From assembly GCF_030409555.1 (NCBI RefSeq), contig NZ_JAUFPU010000002.1, positions 62,001-126,000 of the forward strand: a stretch of 64,000 nucleotides of DNA, in the 5' to 3' direction. Source of the stretch: Chitinimonas viridis (GTDB lineage: Bacteria; Pseudomonadota; Gammaproteobacteria; Burkholderiales; Chitinimonadaceae). This document shows, piece after piece, positions 7,445 to 15,951 of the stretch. Positions within the stretch are counted from its first letter, which is position 1; each line of letters begins with the position of its first letter. The notes under the pieces were generated by a model. It ran no database searches, was not told the origin of the DNA, and saw only the letters and a list, made by a program, of their open reading frames with translations. A program made the position numbers and the translations under genes.

Positions 7445-9607
7445 CTACACCACCACCGCCTTCATCTCCCTACGCCAATGTCGGTGCAGTGCCACGGCGG
7501 CGATGAAATCTGCCGCCACCGTGCTGGTCGCTGCATGCCTCCCCAGGATGATTCCTGCCGAGGAGTCGGCCACCCCTTCCTGTGCGCTCCTTGCATAGGC
7601 AGCATCGACCAGCTCACAGCCCTCGCACGTGGCCGCAATGGTCTTACAGTGCCTGTAGGCCTCATCGATGAACTGCAAGGCGGCACCCTCGCGCTTGAGC
7701 GTGGCAACGCTGCCCGCTCCGCCAGGCACATAGATGGCATCGAACAGAACGGAGCTGGTCGTCAGCAAGCTATGATCGACCTGTATTTCTGTCCCACCCA
7801 CACCTGTCAGCACCCCGCCTCTCGGGGCGACGACCCGGCCATGTGCACCAGCGGCGAAGAGTGCATTGAACATGGCAAGCAGGGCCACCTCATCCACCCC
7901 GTCGGCAGCCAGTATGGCGACCTTGCGGCTTCTGATGCCTTCGACCGCCTTGTTGGCCATGCTCAAGGCAGCAGAGCTACCCACATGCAGACTGATGGGC
8001 CTGGGTTCGTAGGCTTCGGTTCGGGCATCGGCCGGCACCGCATGATTTAGCGGGGGCGCCACGGACTCGGGTACGGCAATACCCAGCCCAGTGGCCACGC
8101 GGGCCGCCAGTGTGCCATCGACGTGCGCCAGCATACCCAGCATGCGTTCGCGTACAGCCGCTGTCTGGAGCTTGCCCAGTTCGAATTGGAAAGCACTCAC
8201 GATATGCGCCTGCTCCCAATCAGACTGGCTGTGGAAGAACATCGCAGCCTGGCTGAAATGATCGAAGAATTTCTGGCCTTTTCCACGGGTCTTGTAGGCC
8301 TGGGTGGTTTCGCCATAACTGACAAAACCACCCATCTTGATTCCGGCCTGCATAGGGCAGCCGCCACCCAGCGTATTGGGCGAATAGGCCACGCCACCTT
8401 TATCGATGGCTTGGCGCATATGCCCATCGCGCTGGTTGTTATGCATGTCCGCCACGGTGCGATTAATGGGTATCTCGTGGAAATTGGGCCCCCCAAGTCG
8501 ACTCAGCTGGGTATCGGTATAAGAAAACAAACGCCCCTGCAGCAGGGGGTCATCGGTAAAGTCTATGCCAGGCACCAGGTGGCCTGGGTGAAAAGCCACC
8601 TGCTCGGTCTCGGCAAAGTAATTGTCCGGATTGCGATTCAACACCATCTTGCCGATGCGCAGTACAGGGACCAGTTCTTCCGGAATCAGCTTGGTGGGGT
8701 CGAGCAGATCAAAGTCGAACTTATGCTCATCTTCATCCTCGACTATCTGCACACCCAGCTCCCACTCCGGGAAGTCACCGATCTCTATGGCCTCCCATAG
8801 ATCACGCCGCTGAAAATCCGGGTCTTGCCCGGATATCAGCATGGCTTCGTTCCAGGCAACCGTATGCACGCCCAGGAGTGGCTTCCAATGAAACTTCACA
8901 AACCGCGACTTGCCCTGCGCATTGATAAAACGAAAGGTATGAACACCAAAGCCCTCCATCATGCGCAGGCTGCGAGGCATGGCGCGATCCGACATCACCC
9001 ACATGATCATGTGCAGGGATTCAGGCATCAGCGAAATAAAGTCCCAGAACGTATCGTGCGCCGAGGCGGCCTGTGGAATCTCGTTATGCGGCTCCGGCTT
9101 GACGGCATGGATCAGGTCGGGGAATTTGATTGCGTCCTGGATAAAAAACACCGGCATGTTATTGCCGACCAGGTCGTATATGCCTTCGTTGGTATAGAAC
9201 TTCACCGCAAAGCCGCGGACATCCCTGGCCATATCAGATGAGCCACGTGAACCGGCAACGGTAGAGAAACGGGCAAACACCGGCGTCTTCTCCGCCGGAT
9301 TCTGCAGGAAACCTGCCTGTGTCAATTCGGCCTGCGATGCGTAAACCTGGAAGTAACCATGGGCTCCCGCACCACGGGCGTGGACGGCACGCTCAGGGAT
9401 ACGCTCATGATCGAAGTGTGTGATCTTCTCCCGCAGGATGAAATCCTCCAGCAGGCTAGGACCACGCTCGCCGGCCTTGAGCGAATTCTGGTCGTCGTTG
9501 ATGCGCAGCCCCTGATCAGTGGTGAGGTACTGACCGGCGCTTTGCTGGCCAAACAACTCCAGATCATCTCGCTTGGCATCACCATCAGTCTGTTTACCCT
9601 TTTCCAT
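7445..9607 (-). CDS. katE: large-subunit catalase HPII with DJ-1-like C-terminal domain
   Basis: At 720 residues this is a clade 2 large catalase. It removes hydrogen peroxide using heme. The core shows the distal His region VHARGAGAHGYF (about residue 75), the distal Asn in GNNMPVFFIQD and the proximal heme Tyr in FSYTDTQLSRLGGPNF. After about residue 555 comes a flavodoxin/DJ-1-PfpI-like domain (VAILAADGVDE, YVPGGAGS, CEGCELV) typical of HPII. A GAGGAG site precedes the ATG. No convincing copy of the island palindrome is found upstream, although a CTAGCG-containing sequence at 9641 was examined, so its control may differ from the neighbours. Confidence 0.95.
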   Translation of the reverse strand: MEKGKQTDGDAKRDDLELFGQQSAGQYLTTDQGLRINDDQNSLKAGERGPSLLEDFILREKITHFDHERIPERAVHARGAGAHGYFQVYASQAELTQAGFLQNPAEKTPVFARFSTVAGSRGSSDMARDVRGFAVKFYTNEGIYDLVGNNMPVFFIQDAIKFPDLIHAVKPEPHNEIPQAASAHDTFWDFISLMPESLHMIMWVMSDRAMPRSLRMMEGFGVHTFRFINAQGKSRFVKFHWKPLLGVHTVAWNEAMLISGQDPDFQRRDLWEAIEIGDFPEWELGVQIVEDEDEHKFDFDLLDPTKLIPEELVPVLRIGKMVLNRNPDNYFAETEQVAFHPGHLVPGIDFTDDPLLQGRLFSYTDTQLSRLGGPNFHEIPINRTVADMHNNQRDGHMRQAIDKGGVAYSPNTLGGGCPMQAGIKMGGFVSYGETTQAYKTRGKGQKFFDHFSQAAMFFHSQSDWEQAHIVSAFQFELGKLQTAAVRERMLGMLAHVDGTLAARVATGLGIAVPESVAPPLNHAVPADARTEAYEPRPISLHVGSSAALSMANKAVEGIRSRKVAILAADGVDEVALLAMFNALFAAGAHGRVVAPRGGVLTGVGGTEIQVDHSLLTTSSVLFDAIYVPGGAGSVATLKREGAALQFIDEAYRHCKTIAATCEGCELVDAAYARSAQEGVADSSAGIILGRHAATSTVAADFIAAVALHRHWRREMKAVVV

Positions 9608-9765
9608 CCCGTACTCCTCGCGCTGATGGCGGTGATCAGGCTAGCGACATCAGGTTGGGCCATAAAGCAATTATCAAAAACGCCATGAAGGAAGCGCTCG
9701 CCGCCCTTTAAGAACGGATCGAGCGCGCCTCAGCCACAGCAGCTATCACACTGATTGTTTCTGCC

Positions 9766-10332
9766 TCAAGCCCGGTCGCTCGCGCCTTTGGCCTCTTGCT
9801 TGCCAACGCTAGGAGCCGGGTGATGCGAACCATGCACGGGTGAACGTTCAATGGGATGACTCGCACGGTCGGTCGTGTCGGCCCGGCTGAGTTCGTACTC
9901 ATCGGTCGGCGCCGACAAATCACCTCGATATGCCTCGAGATAAGCATTGATAGCACTGTAGTAGCGCTGCGTACTGCGCTCGAACATGGCCTGGTAGCGC
10001 TGTATGGCTTCCCCCCCCGCCTTGGCATACGCCGCGAAGAAGCTCAGCGGCAAATCTGCACTCACAATGGGTAGCAAGGGCATGGTCAGGCCCTCAGGTT
10101 TGCGTGCAGCACTTTTGGACTCAGCCTTGGACTCAGCCTTGGACTCAGCCTTGGAGCCATCCCTATGTTCGACCTTGGTTGTGGCATGGTGATCGCGGGT
10201 AGCGGGGGCATGCCCCGACTCGGCTTCACGTCGTGGAGACATCAAAGCGCTCTGCTGGCTACTGATTTTCGGGGCAGGTCCTGCAGTCTTGTTGCTGCCG
10301 TTGCTTGTGCTCTGTACGCTGGGCTTGTTCAT
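9766..10332 (-). CDS. hypothetical protein with SKAE repeats and RYY motif (188 aa)
   Basis: Start MNKPSVQS is chosen because GGAGG lies 6 bases upstream. The N-terminal half is a disordered Ser/Thr/Lys/Glu-rich region containing about four tandem SKAE units (encoded by a 12-bp tandem DNA repeat). The C-terminal half has the motif QRYYSAINAYLEAYRGDL, shared with the protein at 4928-5302. No signal peptide or membrane helix. Function unknown; the helix-plus-disordered-tail layout would suit a granule- or surface-binding protein, but this is inference. A well-placed island palindrome and a TATTGT -10 lie upstream. Confidence 0.65.
   Translation of the reverse strand: MNKPSVQSTSNGSNKTAGPAPKISSQQSALMSPRREAESGHAPATRDHHATTKVEHRDGSKAESKAESKAESKSAARKPEGLTMPLLPIVSADLPLSFFAAYAKAGGEAIQRYQAMFERSTQRYYSAINAYLEAYRGDLSAPTDEYELSRADTTDRASHPIERSPVHGSHHPAPSVGKQEAKGASDRA
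10115..10156. repeat. 12-bp tandem repeat inside the SKAE-repeat gene
   Basis: Three exact copies of TTGGACTCAGCC (10115-10150) plus a partial fourth. It is in frame with the 9766-10332 gene and encodes repeated Ser-Lys-Ala-Glu; it can expand or contract without shifting the frame. Confidence 0.8.
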
Positions 10333-10393
10333 TGTTACCTCCATTGTGAATCCCGCGACCCCGGAATGGGCGGGTGTAGTAAGGGGCATTGGA

Positions 10394-10438
10394 ACAATAA
10401 TGATTCCGCGCCCCCCGGTCAGTGCGCTAGCGCGCATA
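10394..10438 (-). promoter_or_regulatory. promoter with Crp/Fnr-type palindrome
   Basis: Read on the minus strand, TATGCGCGCTAGCGCACTGA (10438-10419) has arms TATG..CG and CG.AC.GA around CTAG. A TATTGT hexamer starts at 10399, 29.5 bp from the centre (10428.5). The start codon at 10332 is about 85-105 bp from the site. Confidence 0.6.
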
Positions 10439-10504
10439 TGCTTTCTGTATGACTGGCGCGGCCTACCTGTCCCAGCCATGCACGGCCAATTACTGCAGAG
10501 CGGC

Positions 10505-11578
10505 CTATTGGCTCGGCCGCTCGAGTTCGATGCGCTCGATCACGACACGACGATTGCCTTCCAGGCAGTGGATCAGCTCGGTACGTCCCTGCTGACGGCA
10601 ATCCACCACGGGCTGACTCTCGCCGCGCCCCACGGCCAGCAGCCGATCAGCGGCTACTGCTCTATTGACCAGATAGGCCTTGACTGCCTCGGCTCGCCGT
10701 TGCGACAAGGCTTGGTTGTAAAACGCCGTACCCAGGCGATCGGTGTGTCCGGTAATGACGATTTCGCCTATCTGCTGGTTATGGCTTAAGGCATTGGCAA
10801 TCTCATCCAGCTTGGGCTGCAACACCCCCAGCTCGGCACTGTCAAACTCAAACAGTTCGGTGGATGACAAGCTGTAGCGCTCGAACTGGGGCGTCGGTGC
10901 TTCGGGCGCAGTGGCAAACGCCACACGGGCCGGCATCATCACGGGTTCGGGCGGTGCCACCATACGAGCAACGGGTGCGGGCGTGCGGGGTTTGTCAAAG
11001 GCGTAGGTCAGGCCCAATGACAGTACGGTGGTACTGGCACGGTCAAAGCTGAAATCATTGCCACCGAGATAACTACGTGCGCGGCGCACATCGGCCTGCA
11101 TACCCCATTGGTTATCAAAGCCATATTGAAACCCCAGGCCAGCATTGATATAGGGCGAGGTGCGCTGCGCTTCTGCCCCATGCATGCCAGCTTTGTCGTA
11201 TTCGGCACCCAGCCCCAGCAGCAGGAAGGGCCGAAAGTCCTCGCGTGACATGACATAGAGCGCATCGATACCCACGGTGACCTGCCGGTAGCGTTGGCCG
11301 CCATCATGGACTCTGGCGGCTGCAGGCCCGAACTGGATATCCCAGTCTGGCGATACCGGTTTTCCCAGACGCAAAGCACCGCCCGTGCCACGGTGCCCGG
11401 TACCAAAGCGGCTATCCGGGTCCATGCTGATGACGCTGGGTGCGACATACCAAGAGGCGTTGTAGTAGTTGTAGCTGCCCGGCGCCGAGCCGTAACGGCT
11501 GTCTTGGGCCAAGGCCATGCTGGCGGCGGAGCAGCCCAGCAAGGAAACGGCTAACGCAATGCTTTTGATGTGGTTCAT
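10505..11578 (-). CDS. OmpA-family outer membrane protein (357 aa)
   Basis: Start MNHIKSIALAV gives a clear signal peptide ending near ASMALAQ; longer frames to 11836 lack a signal peptide at their start. Residues about 25-215 form an OmpA/OprF-like 8-stranded barrel with alternating hydrophobic residues and a closing aromatic (LGLTYAFDKP). After a Pro/Ala-rich linker, residues about 240-350 form an OmpA peptidoglycan-binding domain (ELFEFDSAEL, ITGHTDRLG, NQALSQRRAEAVK, GRGESQPV, NRRVVIERI). The C-terminal domain anchors the outer membrane to the wall. It is transcribed away from a small gene at 11796, with a palindrome (11681-11700) between them. Confidence 0.9.
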   Translation of the reverse strand: MNHIKSIALAVSLLGCSAASMALAQDSRYGSAPGSYNYYNASWYVAPSVISMDPDSRFGTGHRGTGGALRLGKPVSPDWDIQFGPAAARVHDGGQRYRQVTVGIDALYVMSREDFRPFLLLGLGAEYDKAGMHGAEAQRTSPYINAGLGFQYGFDNQWGMQADVRRARSYLGGNDFSFDRASTTVLSLGLTYAFDKPRTPAPVARMVAPPEPVMMPARVAFATAPEAPTPQFERYSLSSTELFEFDSAELGVLQPKLDEIANALSHNQQIGEIVITGHTDRLGTAFYNQALSQRRAEAVKAYLVNRAVAADRLLAVGRGESQPVVDCRQQGRTELIHCLEGNRRVVIERIELERPSQ

Positions 11579-11680
11579 GTTGACCTCGTGTCGTAGTGAT
11601 GGCTGACCTTGACTGAGTAAGAAAGCCACCAAGGTCATGAGATACGGCTGCCAGCAGGGTGCGCGGCAGGAAAGTGCTGG

Positions 11681-11725
11681 TCTGTACGCTCGCGCACATC
11701 GCCATGGCAAGAAGAGGCATCCAAT
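11681..11725 (+). promoter_or_regulatory. Crp/Fnr-type palindrome between divergent genes
   Basis: TCTGTACGCTCGCGCACATC (11681-11700) lies between the OmpA-family gene (minus) and a small gene (plus). TCCAAT at 11720-11725 sits 29.5 bp from the centre in the plus direction. In the minus direction the corresponding hexamer (CACCCT) is poor, so the plus-strand gene is the better supported target. Confidence 0.5.
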
Positions 11726-11795
11726 ATGGGGACAAGCTGCAGAACATCGCGGGCCAAGCCGCATCCGGCGGCCTGGGTAGGGGCGGGAGGAAGTC

Positions 11796-12065
11796 ATGCC
11801 GATAGACTTGGTACGGCCAGTGGAACGCACTGCCACAACAGAAAAGGTGCGCGCGGTCTACGACTGGGGTGACAGTCTGCGTAACCGCGTATGGAACATG
11901 GAAACCCAGCGCAAGGTGACTTCTGCCCGCTTGCTGGACAGGTTGTTCGGTCAGGCGGACATAGCGTCAGCGCCTTCATCCCCCCCAGCACGGGCAGGCC
12001 ATACCGCCCCTACGCCGGGCGTGGAGAACGGGCTACTGGGTGGGCTGCTGGACACAGAGGCCTAA
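11796..12065 (+). CDS. hypothetical protein (89 aa)
   Basis: A GGGAGGA site precedes the ATG. The first 50 residues are charged and likely helical (WGDSLRNRVWNMETQRK), the rest is Pro/Ala/Gly-rich and probably disordered. No signal peptide, no membrane helix, no family recognised. It is divergent from the OmpA-family gene and has a regulatory palindrome with matching -10 about 95 bp upstream. Confidence 0.5.
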   Translation: MPIDLVRPVERTATTEKVRAVYDWGDSLRNRVWNMETQRKVTSARLLDRLFGQADIASAPSSPPARAGHTAPTPGVENGLLGGLLDTEA

Positions 12066-12095
12066 CGCAGGCCACCCAACCATCGTCGTTGCGTA

Positions 12096-12632
12096 TTAGG
12101 ACAAGAGATCTCGCATATCTTCTGCGTGCTGCTCTTCCACCGCCATGATGCCGACCAGCATATGGCGCGTCGTCGGATCGGCGTCGCCCAGGGTTTCTAT
12201 CATCTGGCGATACGATTCAATCGCCACCCGCTCGGCGATCAGATTGGCCTTGATCATGTCCTCTATGCTGGCCGAATCATCATATTCCGCATGGCTGCGC
12301 GCCATCAGCGTGGCGGGATTGAAGTCGGGCTCCCCATTCAGTTGCACGATACGCTCCGCCAGCAGGTCGGCATGACCTTGCTCCTCCTGCGCATGTTGCA
12401 GGAATTCGGCCTTGATAGGCCCATTCTGCAGTCCGTTCGCCGTGTAGTAATGGCGCTTGTAGCGCAAGATACAGACCAGCTCGGTCGCCAGCGCTCCATT
12501 CAGCATGGCGACAACAGCCTCCCGGTCTGCCTGGTAGCCTACCGTTACTGCCCCATCGTAGAACTGCCTGGCGGCAGCCCTGATAGCCTCCACATCGATA
12601 CCCGGAGGTAAAGCTGATTGCACTTCATCCAT
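12096..12632 (-). CDS. ferritin-like di-iron protein (bacterioferritin-related)
   Basis: The 178-residue protein is a four-helix bundle of the ferritin superfamily. Metal-ligand patterns are visible: the first Glu in ATELVCILRYKRHYY (about residue 52), EEQGHADLLAERI (ExxH), AERVAIESY and a second EEQHAEDM (ExxH). It lacks the N-terminal Met ligand setting of a classical heme bacterioferritin and is longer than Dps. It probably oxidises and stores iron or protects DNA from iron-driven oxidative damage. An island palindrome with a TATAAC -10 lies about 136 bp upstream. Confidence 0.85.
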   Translation of the reverse strand: MDEVQSALPPGIDVEAIRAAARQFYDGAVTVGYQADREAVVAMLNGALATELVCILRYKRHYYTANGLQNGPIKAEFLQHAQEEQGHADLLAERIVQLNGEPDFNPATLMARSHAEYDDSASIEDMIKANLIAERVAIESYRQMIETLGDADPTTRHMLVGIMAVEEQHAEDMRDLLS

Positions 12633-12742
12633 GATTGTTCTCGCTCGCCATCACTTGCAATGAGTGAAAGTGCGCACCCCAGTGTCACAATGCGCACGCC
12701 ATCTGGCAGATAGGAAGGCCTGCCTCACTGTCAGATAACGAC

Positions 12743-12787
12743 GTTATAAGCACTATTACCATCCCAATCAGTTCGCTACCGAACAGA
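12743..12787 (-). promoter_or_regulatory. promoter with Crp/Fnr-type palindrome (ferritin-like gene)
   Basis: TCAGTTCGCTACCGAACAGA (approximately 12768-12787) has perfect GTTCG and CGAAC arms. On the minus strand TATAAC begins at 12748, exactly 29.5 bp from the centre (12777.5); this is the closest match to TATAAT of all copies. Confidence 0.65.
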
Positions 12788-12822
12788 AAACCCCGTTAGC
12801 GGATCATCGCTAGCGGGGTTTC
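12787..12822 (-). terminator. rho-independent terminator of the BON-domain gene
   Basis: AACCCCGTTAGCG and CGCTAGCGGGGTT pair around a 6-base loop; on the minus strand the stem is followed by a T-rich stretch. It ends the BON gene transcript 14 bases after its stop codon and directly abuts the ferritin gene's palindrome. Confidence 0.85.
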
Positions 12823-12835
12823 GTCAGGGGTGCTG

Positions 12836-13660
12836 CTAGAAAGTGAGAGCCTTGGAGTTCACCTGTCTTACGCCACGGACGTTTTTGGCCAGCTCTATGG
12901 CCAGCGCACGCTCGGCACCACTGGCCAGTTTGCCGCTGAGCGTGACGTTGCCGCCCTTGGTACTGACCTTGATATCGGACCCCGTCACATTGCTGGAGTA
13001 AAGCAAAGTCGATTTCACCTTGGTGGTGATCCAGCTATCTGCCACATCCCGACCTGCTCCGGCCATGGCAGACTGTGTGGCATCGACCATGCCAGGCTTG
13101 CCGGGTGTCACCGCCAGCTGATTGTTGACCGAGACCACGCCGCGGGTATTCATGGCAAGTCGTCCTGCCAACTCCTTGGCGGCGGCACTGTCGGTCGTAC
13201 CCTTCAAGGTGACCTTGCCCCGCGTGCTATCGACTTCGGTCGCCACCCCGCTGGTGTGCTTGCTCCAGGCCAGCTTGGATTTGATGGTGGTCGAAATGGT
13301 GGCATCATCGATACGGTCCCCATAACTGCGGTCGGCGGGCGAGGCAGGGGCGACATACTCGCTCAGCACCACGATCTGGTTATCCACTTCCTTGATACCG
13401 GTGACACCCAGGGCGATCTCCTGCGCCAGATCCTTGTTGACATCGTCTGCCACCTTGCCGGTCAGGGTCGCCTTGCCAGCCTGCACCGCCACCTTGAGAT
13501 CATGGGCGCGCAAATAGGGGCTCAGCGCATAGGTAGTCCATATCTGGGTTTCCTGGCGGGCGTCGATCACGTTCTGCGCAACGGTATCTGCCGAAACGAT
13601 GCCACCTGTCGCCAACAGGACGCACGACAGGAGCAGGTTCTTGGGTTTGAGCTTGTACAT
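12836..13660 (-). CDS. periplasmic protein with three BON domains (OsmY-like)
   Basis: Start MYKLKPKNLLLS gives a signal peptide (to about residue 25) and has GGAGAAG upstream; an 8-residue longer frame is less likely. Three BON domains follow, at about residues 33-100, 115-185 and 205-272, each ending in the typical GV.EV(N/D)N pattern (GIKEVDNQIVV, GVVSVNNQLAV, GVRQVNSKAL). Two-BON OsmY is a periplasmic, osmotically and stress-induced chaperone-like protein; this one has an added domain. No island palindrome was found upstream. A strong terminator follows. Confidence 0.9.
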   Translation of the reverse strand: MYKLKPKNLLLSCVLLATGGIVSADTVAQNVIDARQETQIWTTYALSPYLRAHDLKVAVQAGKATLTGKVADDVNKDLAQEIALGVTGIKEVDNQIVVLSEYVAPASPADRSYGDRIDDATISTTIKSKLAWSKHTSGVATEVDSTRGKVTLKGTTDSAAAKELAGRLAMNTRGVVSVNNQLAVTPGKPGMVDATQSAMAGAGRDVADSWITTKVKSTLLYSSNVTGSDIKVSTKGGNVTLSGKLASGAERALAIELAKNVRGVRQVNSKALTF

Positions 13661-13859
13661 GATGCTTCTCCATTTTATGGGCATAGAGCCAGGAGAGCGC
13701 AGTCAAAGGCTGCCTCCTGCGGGCGATAGGGAATCCGTGGAAAAATCCCAAGCTCTGTCTATCGATGCTTGTTTCGCCGATGCATGCACGGATGCTTGCA
13801 GACTCCCTGGATGATGGCTGCCCCAGCCCGATCTGACCGGGCAAGGGCAGCCGGCATGC

Positions 13860-14348
13860 TCAGCAATTGCACTTGTCGATAAAGGTCTTCACCTGCTTGT
13901 CAGCCTCGCCGCGGGGTATGGCATATCGCTCTTGCACTAGTGCGGAGAGCTTTTGTTCCTGGCCGCCGGACTTCAGCAACTCGTCCTCGGTCAACTTGCC
14001 CCAGGCAGTGTGGGCCTGACCTACAAATTGCTGCCACTTCCCCTTGAACTTGTCGCTACCCGTTTCGGCAGCTTGTAGTGGCTGGCCTACCGGGTCACCG
14101 TCCTCGTCGTCCTTGTTCAAGGGAGGTGGCGTATTGGAAAAAACCTTGGTGGCAGGCTGCGCATCTTTGGTCAGCGGCGCATCAGGCGCATCCGCCTGCT
14201 TTTCGGTTTCCCGATCACTGTTCTTTTCGCGCAAGGTCTGTGGGGGCTGATTGATCAAGGGCTCATTCTTGTTGGATGCGCCCGTATGGGGCGGAAGGGC
14301 GCCCTTGCTGGAGCCATTGCCGGTATTCGGTAGGGTGGGTTTTTGCAT
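13860..14348 (-). CDS. CsbD-family protein with long disordered N-terminus (162 aa)
   Basis: Residues about 105-160 form a CsbD domain (FKGKWQQFVGQAHTAWGKLT, then a helix ending KQVKTFIDKCNC). It is preceded by about 100 residues of low-complexity Pro/Asn/Lys/Glu sequence, unusual for CsbD proteins, which are normally 60-75 residues. CsbD/YjbJ proteins are abundant general stress proteins of unknown mechanism. The start MQKPTLPNTG is the first Met after the promoter region; no strong ribosome-binding site is seen. A palindrome is located 95-115 bp upstream. Confidence 0.8.
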   Translation of the reverse strand: MQKPTLPNTGNGSSKGALPPHTGASNKNEPLINQPPQTLREKNSDRETEKQADAPDAPLTKDAQPATKVFSNTPPPLNKDDEDGDPVGQPLQAAETGSDKFKGKWQQFVGQAHTAWGKLTEDELLKSGGQEQKLSALVQERYAIPRGEADKQVKTFIDKCNC

Positions 14349-14416
14349 GATGTAGCCTCTGATGAGTGTCCCGCGCCCTGCGATATTGCGGGTGTCGGGA
14401 TAGTGAAAGCACTCAA

Positions 14417-14461
14417 ACATTGGGCCTATTGCAGGGGAATGTATGTACGCTAGCGATCTTA
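14417..14461 (-). promoter_or_regulatory. Crp/Fnr-type palindrome upstream of CsbD gene
   Basis: TATGTACGCTAGCGATCTTA (14442-14461): left arm and CG-CTAG-CG core are conserved, right arm is weak. CAATGT occupies the -10 position (14422-14417) on the minus strand. Confidence 0.45.
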
Positions 14462-14471
14462 AAGCCCATTC

Positions 14472-14546
14472 CGCAGTGAATGGCCGTTTTCCAGCTCAGC
14501 CCTGCGGGTGAGCAGCCTTGCCAGCGAAAGACCTTGAACAGGCTCT
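14472..14546. repeat. solo arm of the composite palindromic element
   Basis: This 75-bp sequence matches 17411-17466 joined to 17570-17589 of the larger element, including the terminal inverted-repeat end (TTGAACAGGCTCT). It looks like a copy with the left arm lost and the inner hairpin deleted between two short GCGAA direct repeats. Confidence 0.7.
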
Positions 14547-14613
14547 ATGTCAGATTGCAATTCGCCCAGCCGCCTGCCCGTAAAGGTATTTGTGCTAGTT
14601 AGCGGCAGCGGCA

Positions 14614-15951
14614 TCAATCAGGCAATGAGGACTGATTCAACTCCGCCAACCGCCGTTGCCGCCAGTTGACATAGCGTTGCATCAGGGGCTGTGCAGTCAA
14701 GCCATGCACCACAATGGATGTCGCTACCGTCCAGAGGGTCAGTGACACCAGGATATCGGCAGGCACGCCCTCCACGCCCCGGCTCAAGACCAGCAGCAAA
14801 TAGAACATGGAGCCTATGCCACGTATGCCAAACCAGCCGATCATGGCGCGCTGCGGCTGTGTCAGTCGTTCGCCGGTTGTGACAACCCACACCGAGAGTG
14901 GCCGCAACACCAGCAGAAGCAAGGGAACAAACCACCAGACAGCCGGCAGCGGGTGGGCATAAGCCAGCATGGCGCCAACCGTCAGCACAAGAGCCAGCTC
15001 CGCCAACTTCTCCAGCTGTCCGTTGAAGCCACGTACCGAGTCGCGCATGGTGGCACTGGCATGGTGTGAATGCGTCGCGAGTTCATCATAGGAGCGCCCC
15101 TCCGGGTCGTCGGTAGGCTTGAGAGGGTGGGTGTAGGGCTGAGGCTGCTCCTGCACCCGCTGCAAGGCCAGTCCTGCGCCAAACACCGCCAGGAAGCCTG
15201 ACGCCAGGCTGAGTTGGGCGATGCCATAGGCCAGGCATACCAGGCCCAGACCCAGAAAAACATCCAGCCCCACCGCCTCACCATGACGGCTACGGAGGTA
15301 AACCACCAGACGTCCGGTTGCCATACCCAGCACGCCACCAATCAGCATACCACCCAAGGTCGCCCACAATAGATCCACCCCCCACCACCGTAGCCAGCCA
15401 GGACCCAGCTCATGCAGGCCCAGCAAGCCCAGGCCCAACATGACAAACGGAAAGGCGGCACCGTCATTGAGCCCACCCTCGCCTGCCAAGCTGAAACCCA
15501 GCCGATCCGGATGAGTGCCGGGATCGGACTGGACGTCAGAGGCCAGTACCGGGTCAGTCGGCGCCAGAATGGCGCCCAGCAGTACGGCTGCACCCAGCGG
15601 CAGATCCAGCAACCAGACACCCAACAAGGTGATCATGGCCACCATGGCTGCCATGGAAATGAATGCCAGTCGTAGCGGCAAGCGCCATCGGCTGTCTCGC
15701 AGTGGCACGCCCAATTGCAGGCCCACGGCAAACAGCGATATCAGCAGGGCAACCTCTGTAATGCGCTCCAGCAAGGCGGCATGCACAAAAGGATCGGGCC
15801 GCAGCACGTTCATACCAGCCGGCCCCAGTAAATAGCCCAGGGCCAGATAGATCATGGCGCTGCTAAGCGGCAGACGCCCCAACAGGGTACTGGTCAGCAC
15901 CATGGTGACCAACAGCCCCCCGATCAGCAGCGTCCATTCAGCAAAGCCCAT
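14614..15951 (-). CDS. Na+/H+ antiporter, CPA1/NhaP type
   Basis: The 445-residue membrane protein has about 12 hydrophobic segments. Start MGFAEWTLLIGG places the first membrane helix right at the N-terminus and has AAGG upstream; longer frames add a polar non-family sequence. Family landmarks include the discontinuous helix ILAPTDPVLASDVQ with the essential Asp (about residue 145) and GEGGLNDGAAFPF with the Asn-Asp pair. It would expel Na+ or K+ in exchange for protons, helping pH and salt homeostasis. A low-complexity polar loop of about 35 residues (TDDPEGRSYDELATHSHHAS) lies between helices. No island palindrome seen. Confidence 0.9.
   Translation of the reverse strand: MGFAEWTLLIGGLLVTMVLTSTLLGRLPLSSAMIYLALGYLLGPAGMNVLRPDPFVHAALLERITEVALLISLFAVGLQLGVPLRDSRWRLPLRLAFISMAAMVAMITLLGVWLLDLPLGAAVLLGAILAPTDPVLASDVQSDPGTHPDRLGFSLAGEGGLNDGAAFPFVMLGLGLLGLHELGPGWLRWWGVDLLWATLGGMLIGGVLGMATGRLVVYLRSRHGEAVGLDVFLGLGLVCLAYGIAQLSLASGFLAVFGAGLALQRVQEQPQPYTHPLKPTDDPEGRSYDELATHSHHASATMRDSVRGFNGQLEKLAELALVLTVGAMLAYAHPLPAVWWFVPLLLLVLRPLSVWVVTTGERLTQPQRAMIGWFGIRGIGSMFYLLLVLSRGVEGVPADILVSLTLWTVATSIVVHGLTAQPLMQRYVNWRQRRLAELNQSSLPD

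Noticed and set aside
9634-9655. CTAGCG-containing sequence just upstream of the catalase gene
   Set aside because: The expected -10 would fall on the ribosome-binding site, so the geometry does not fit.
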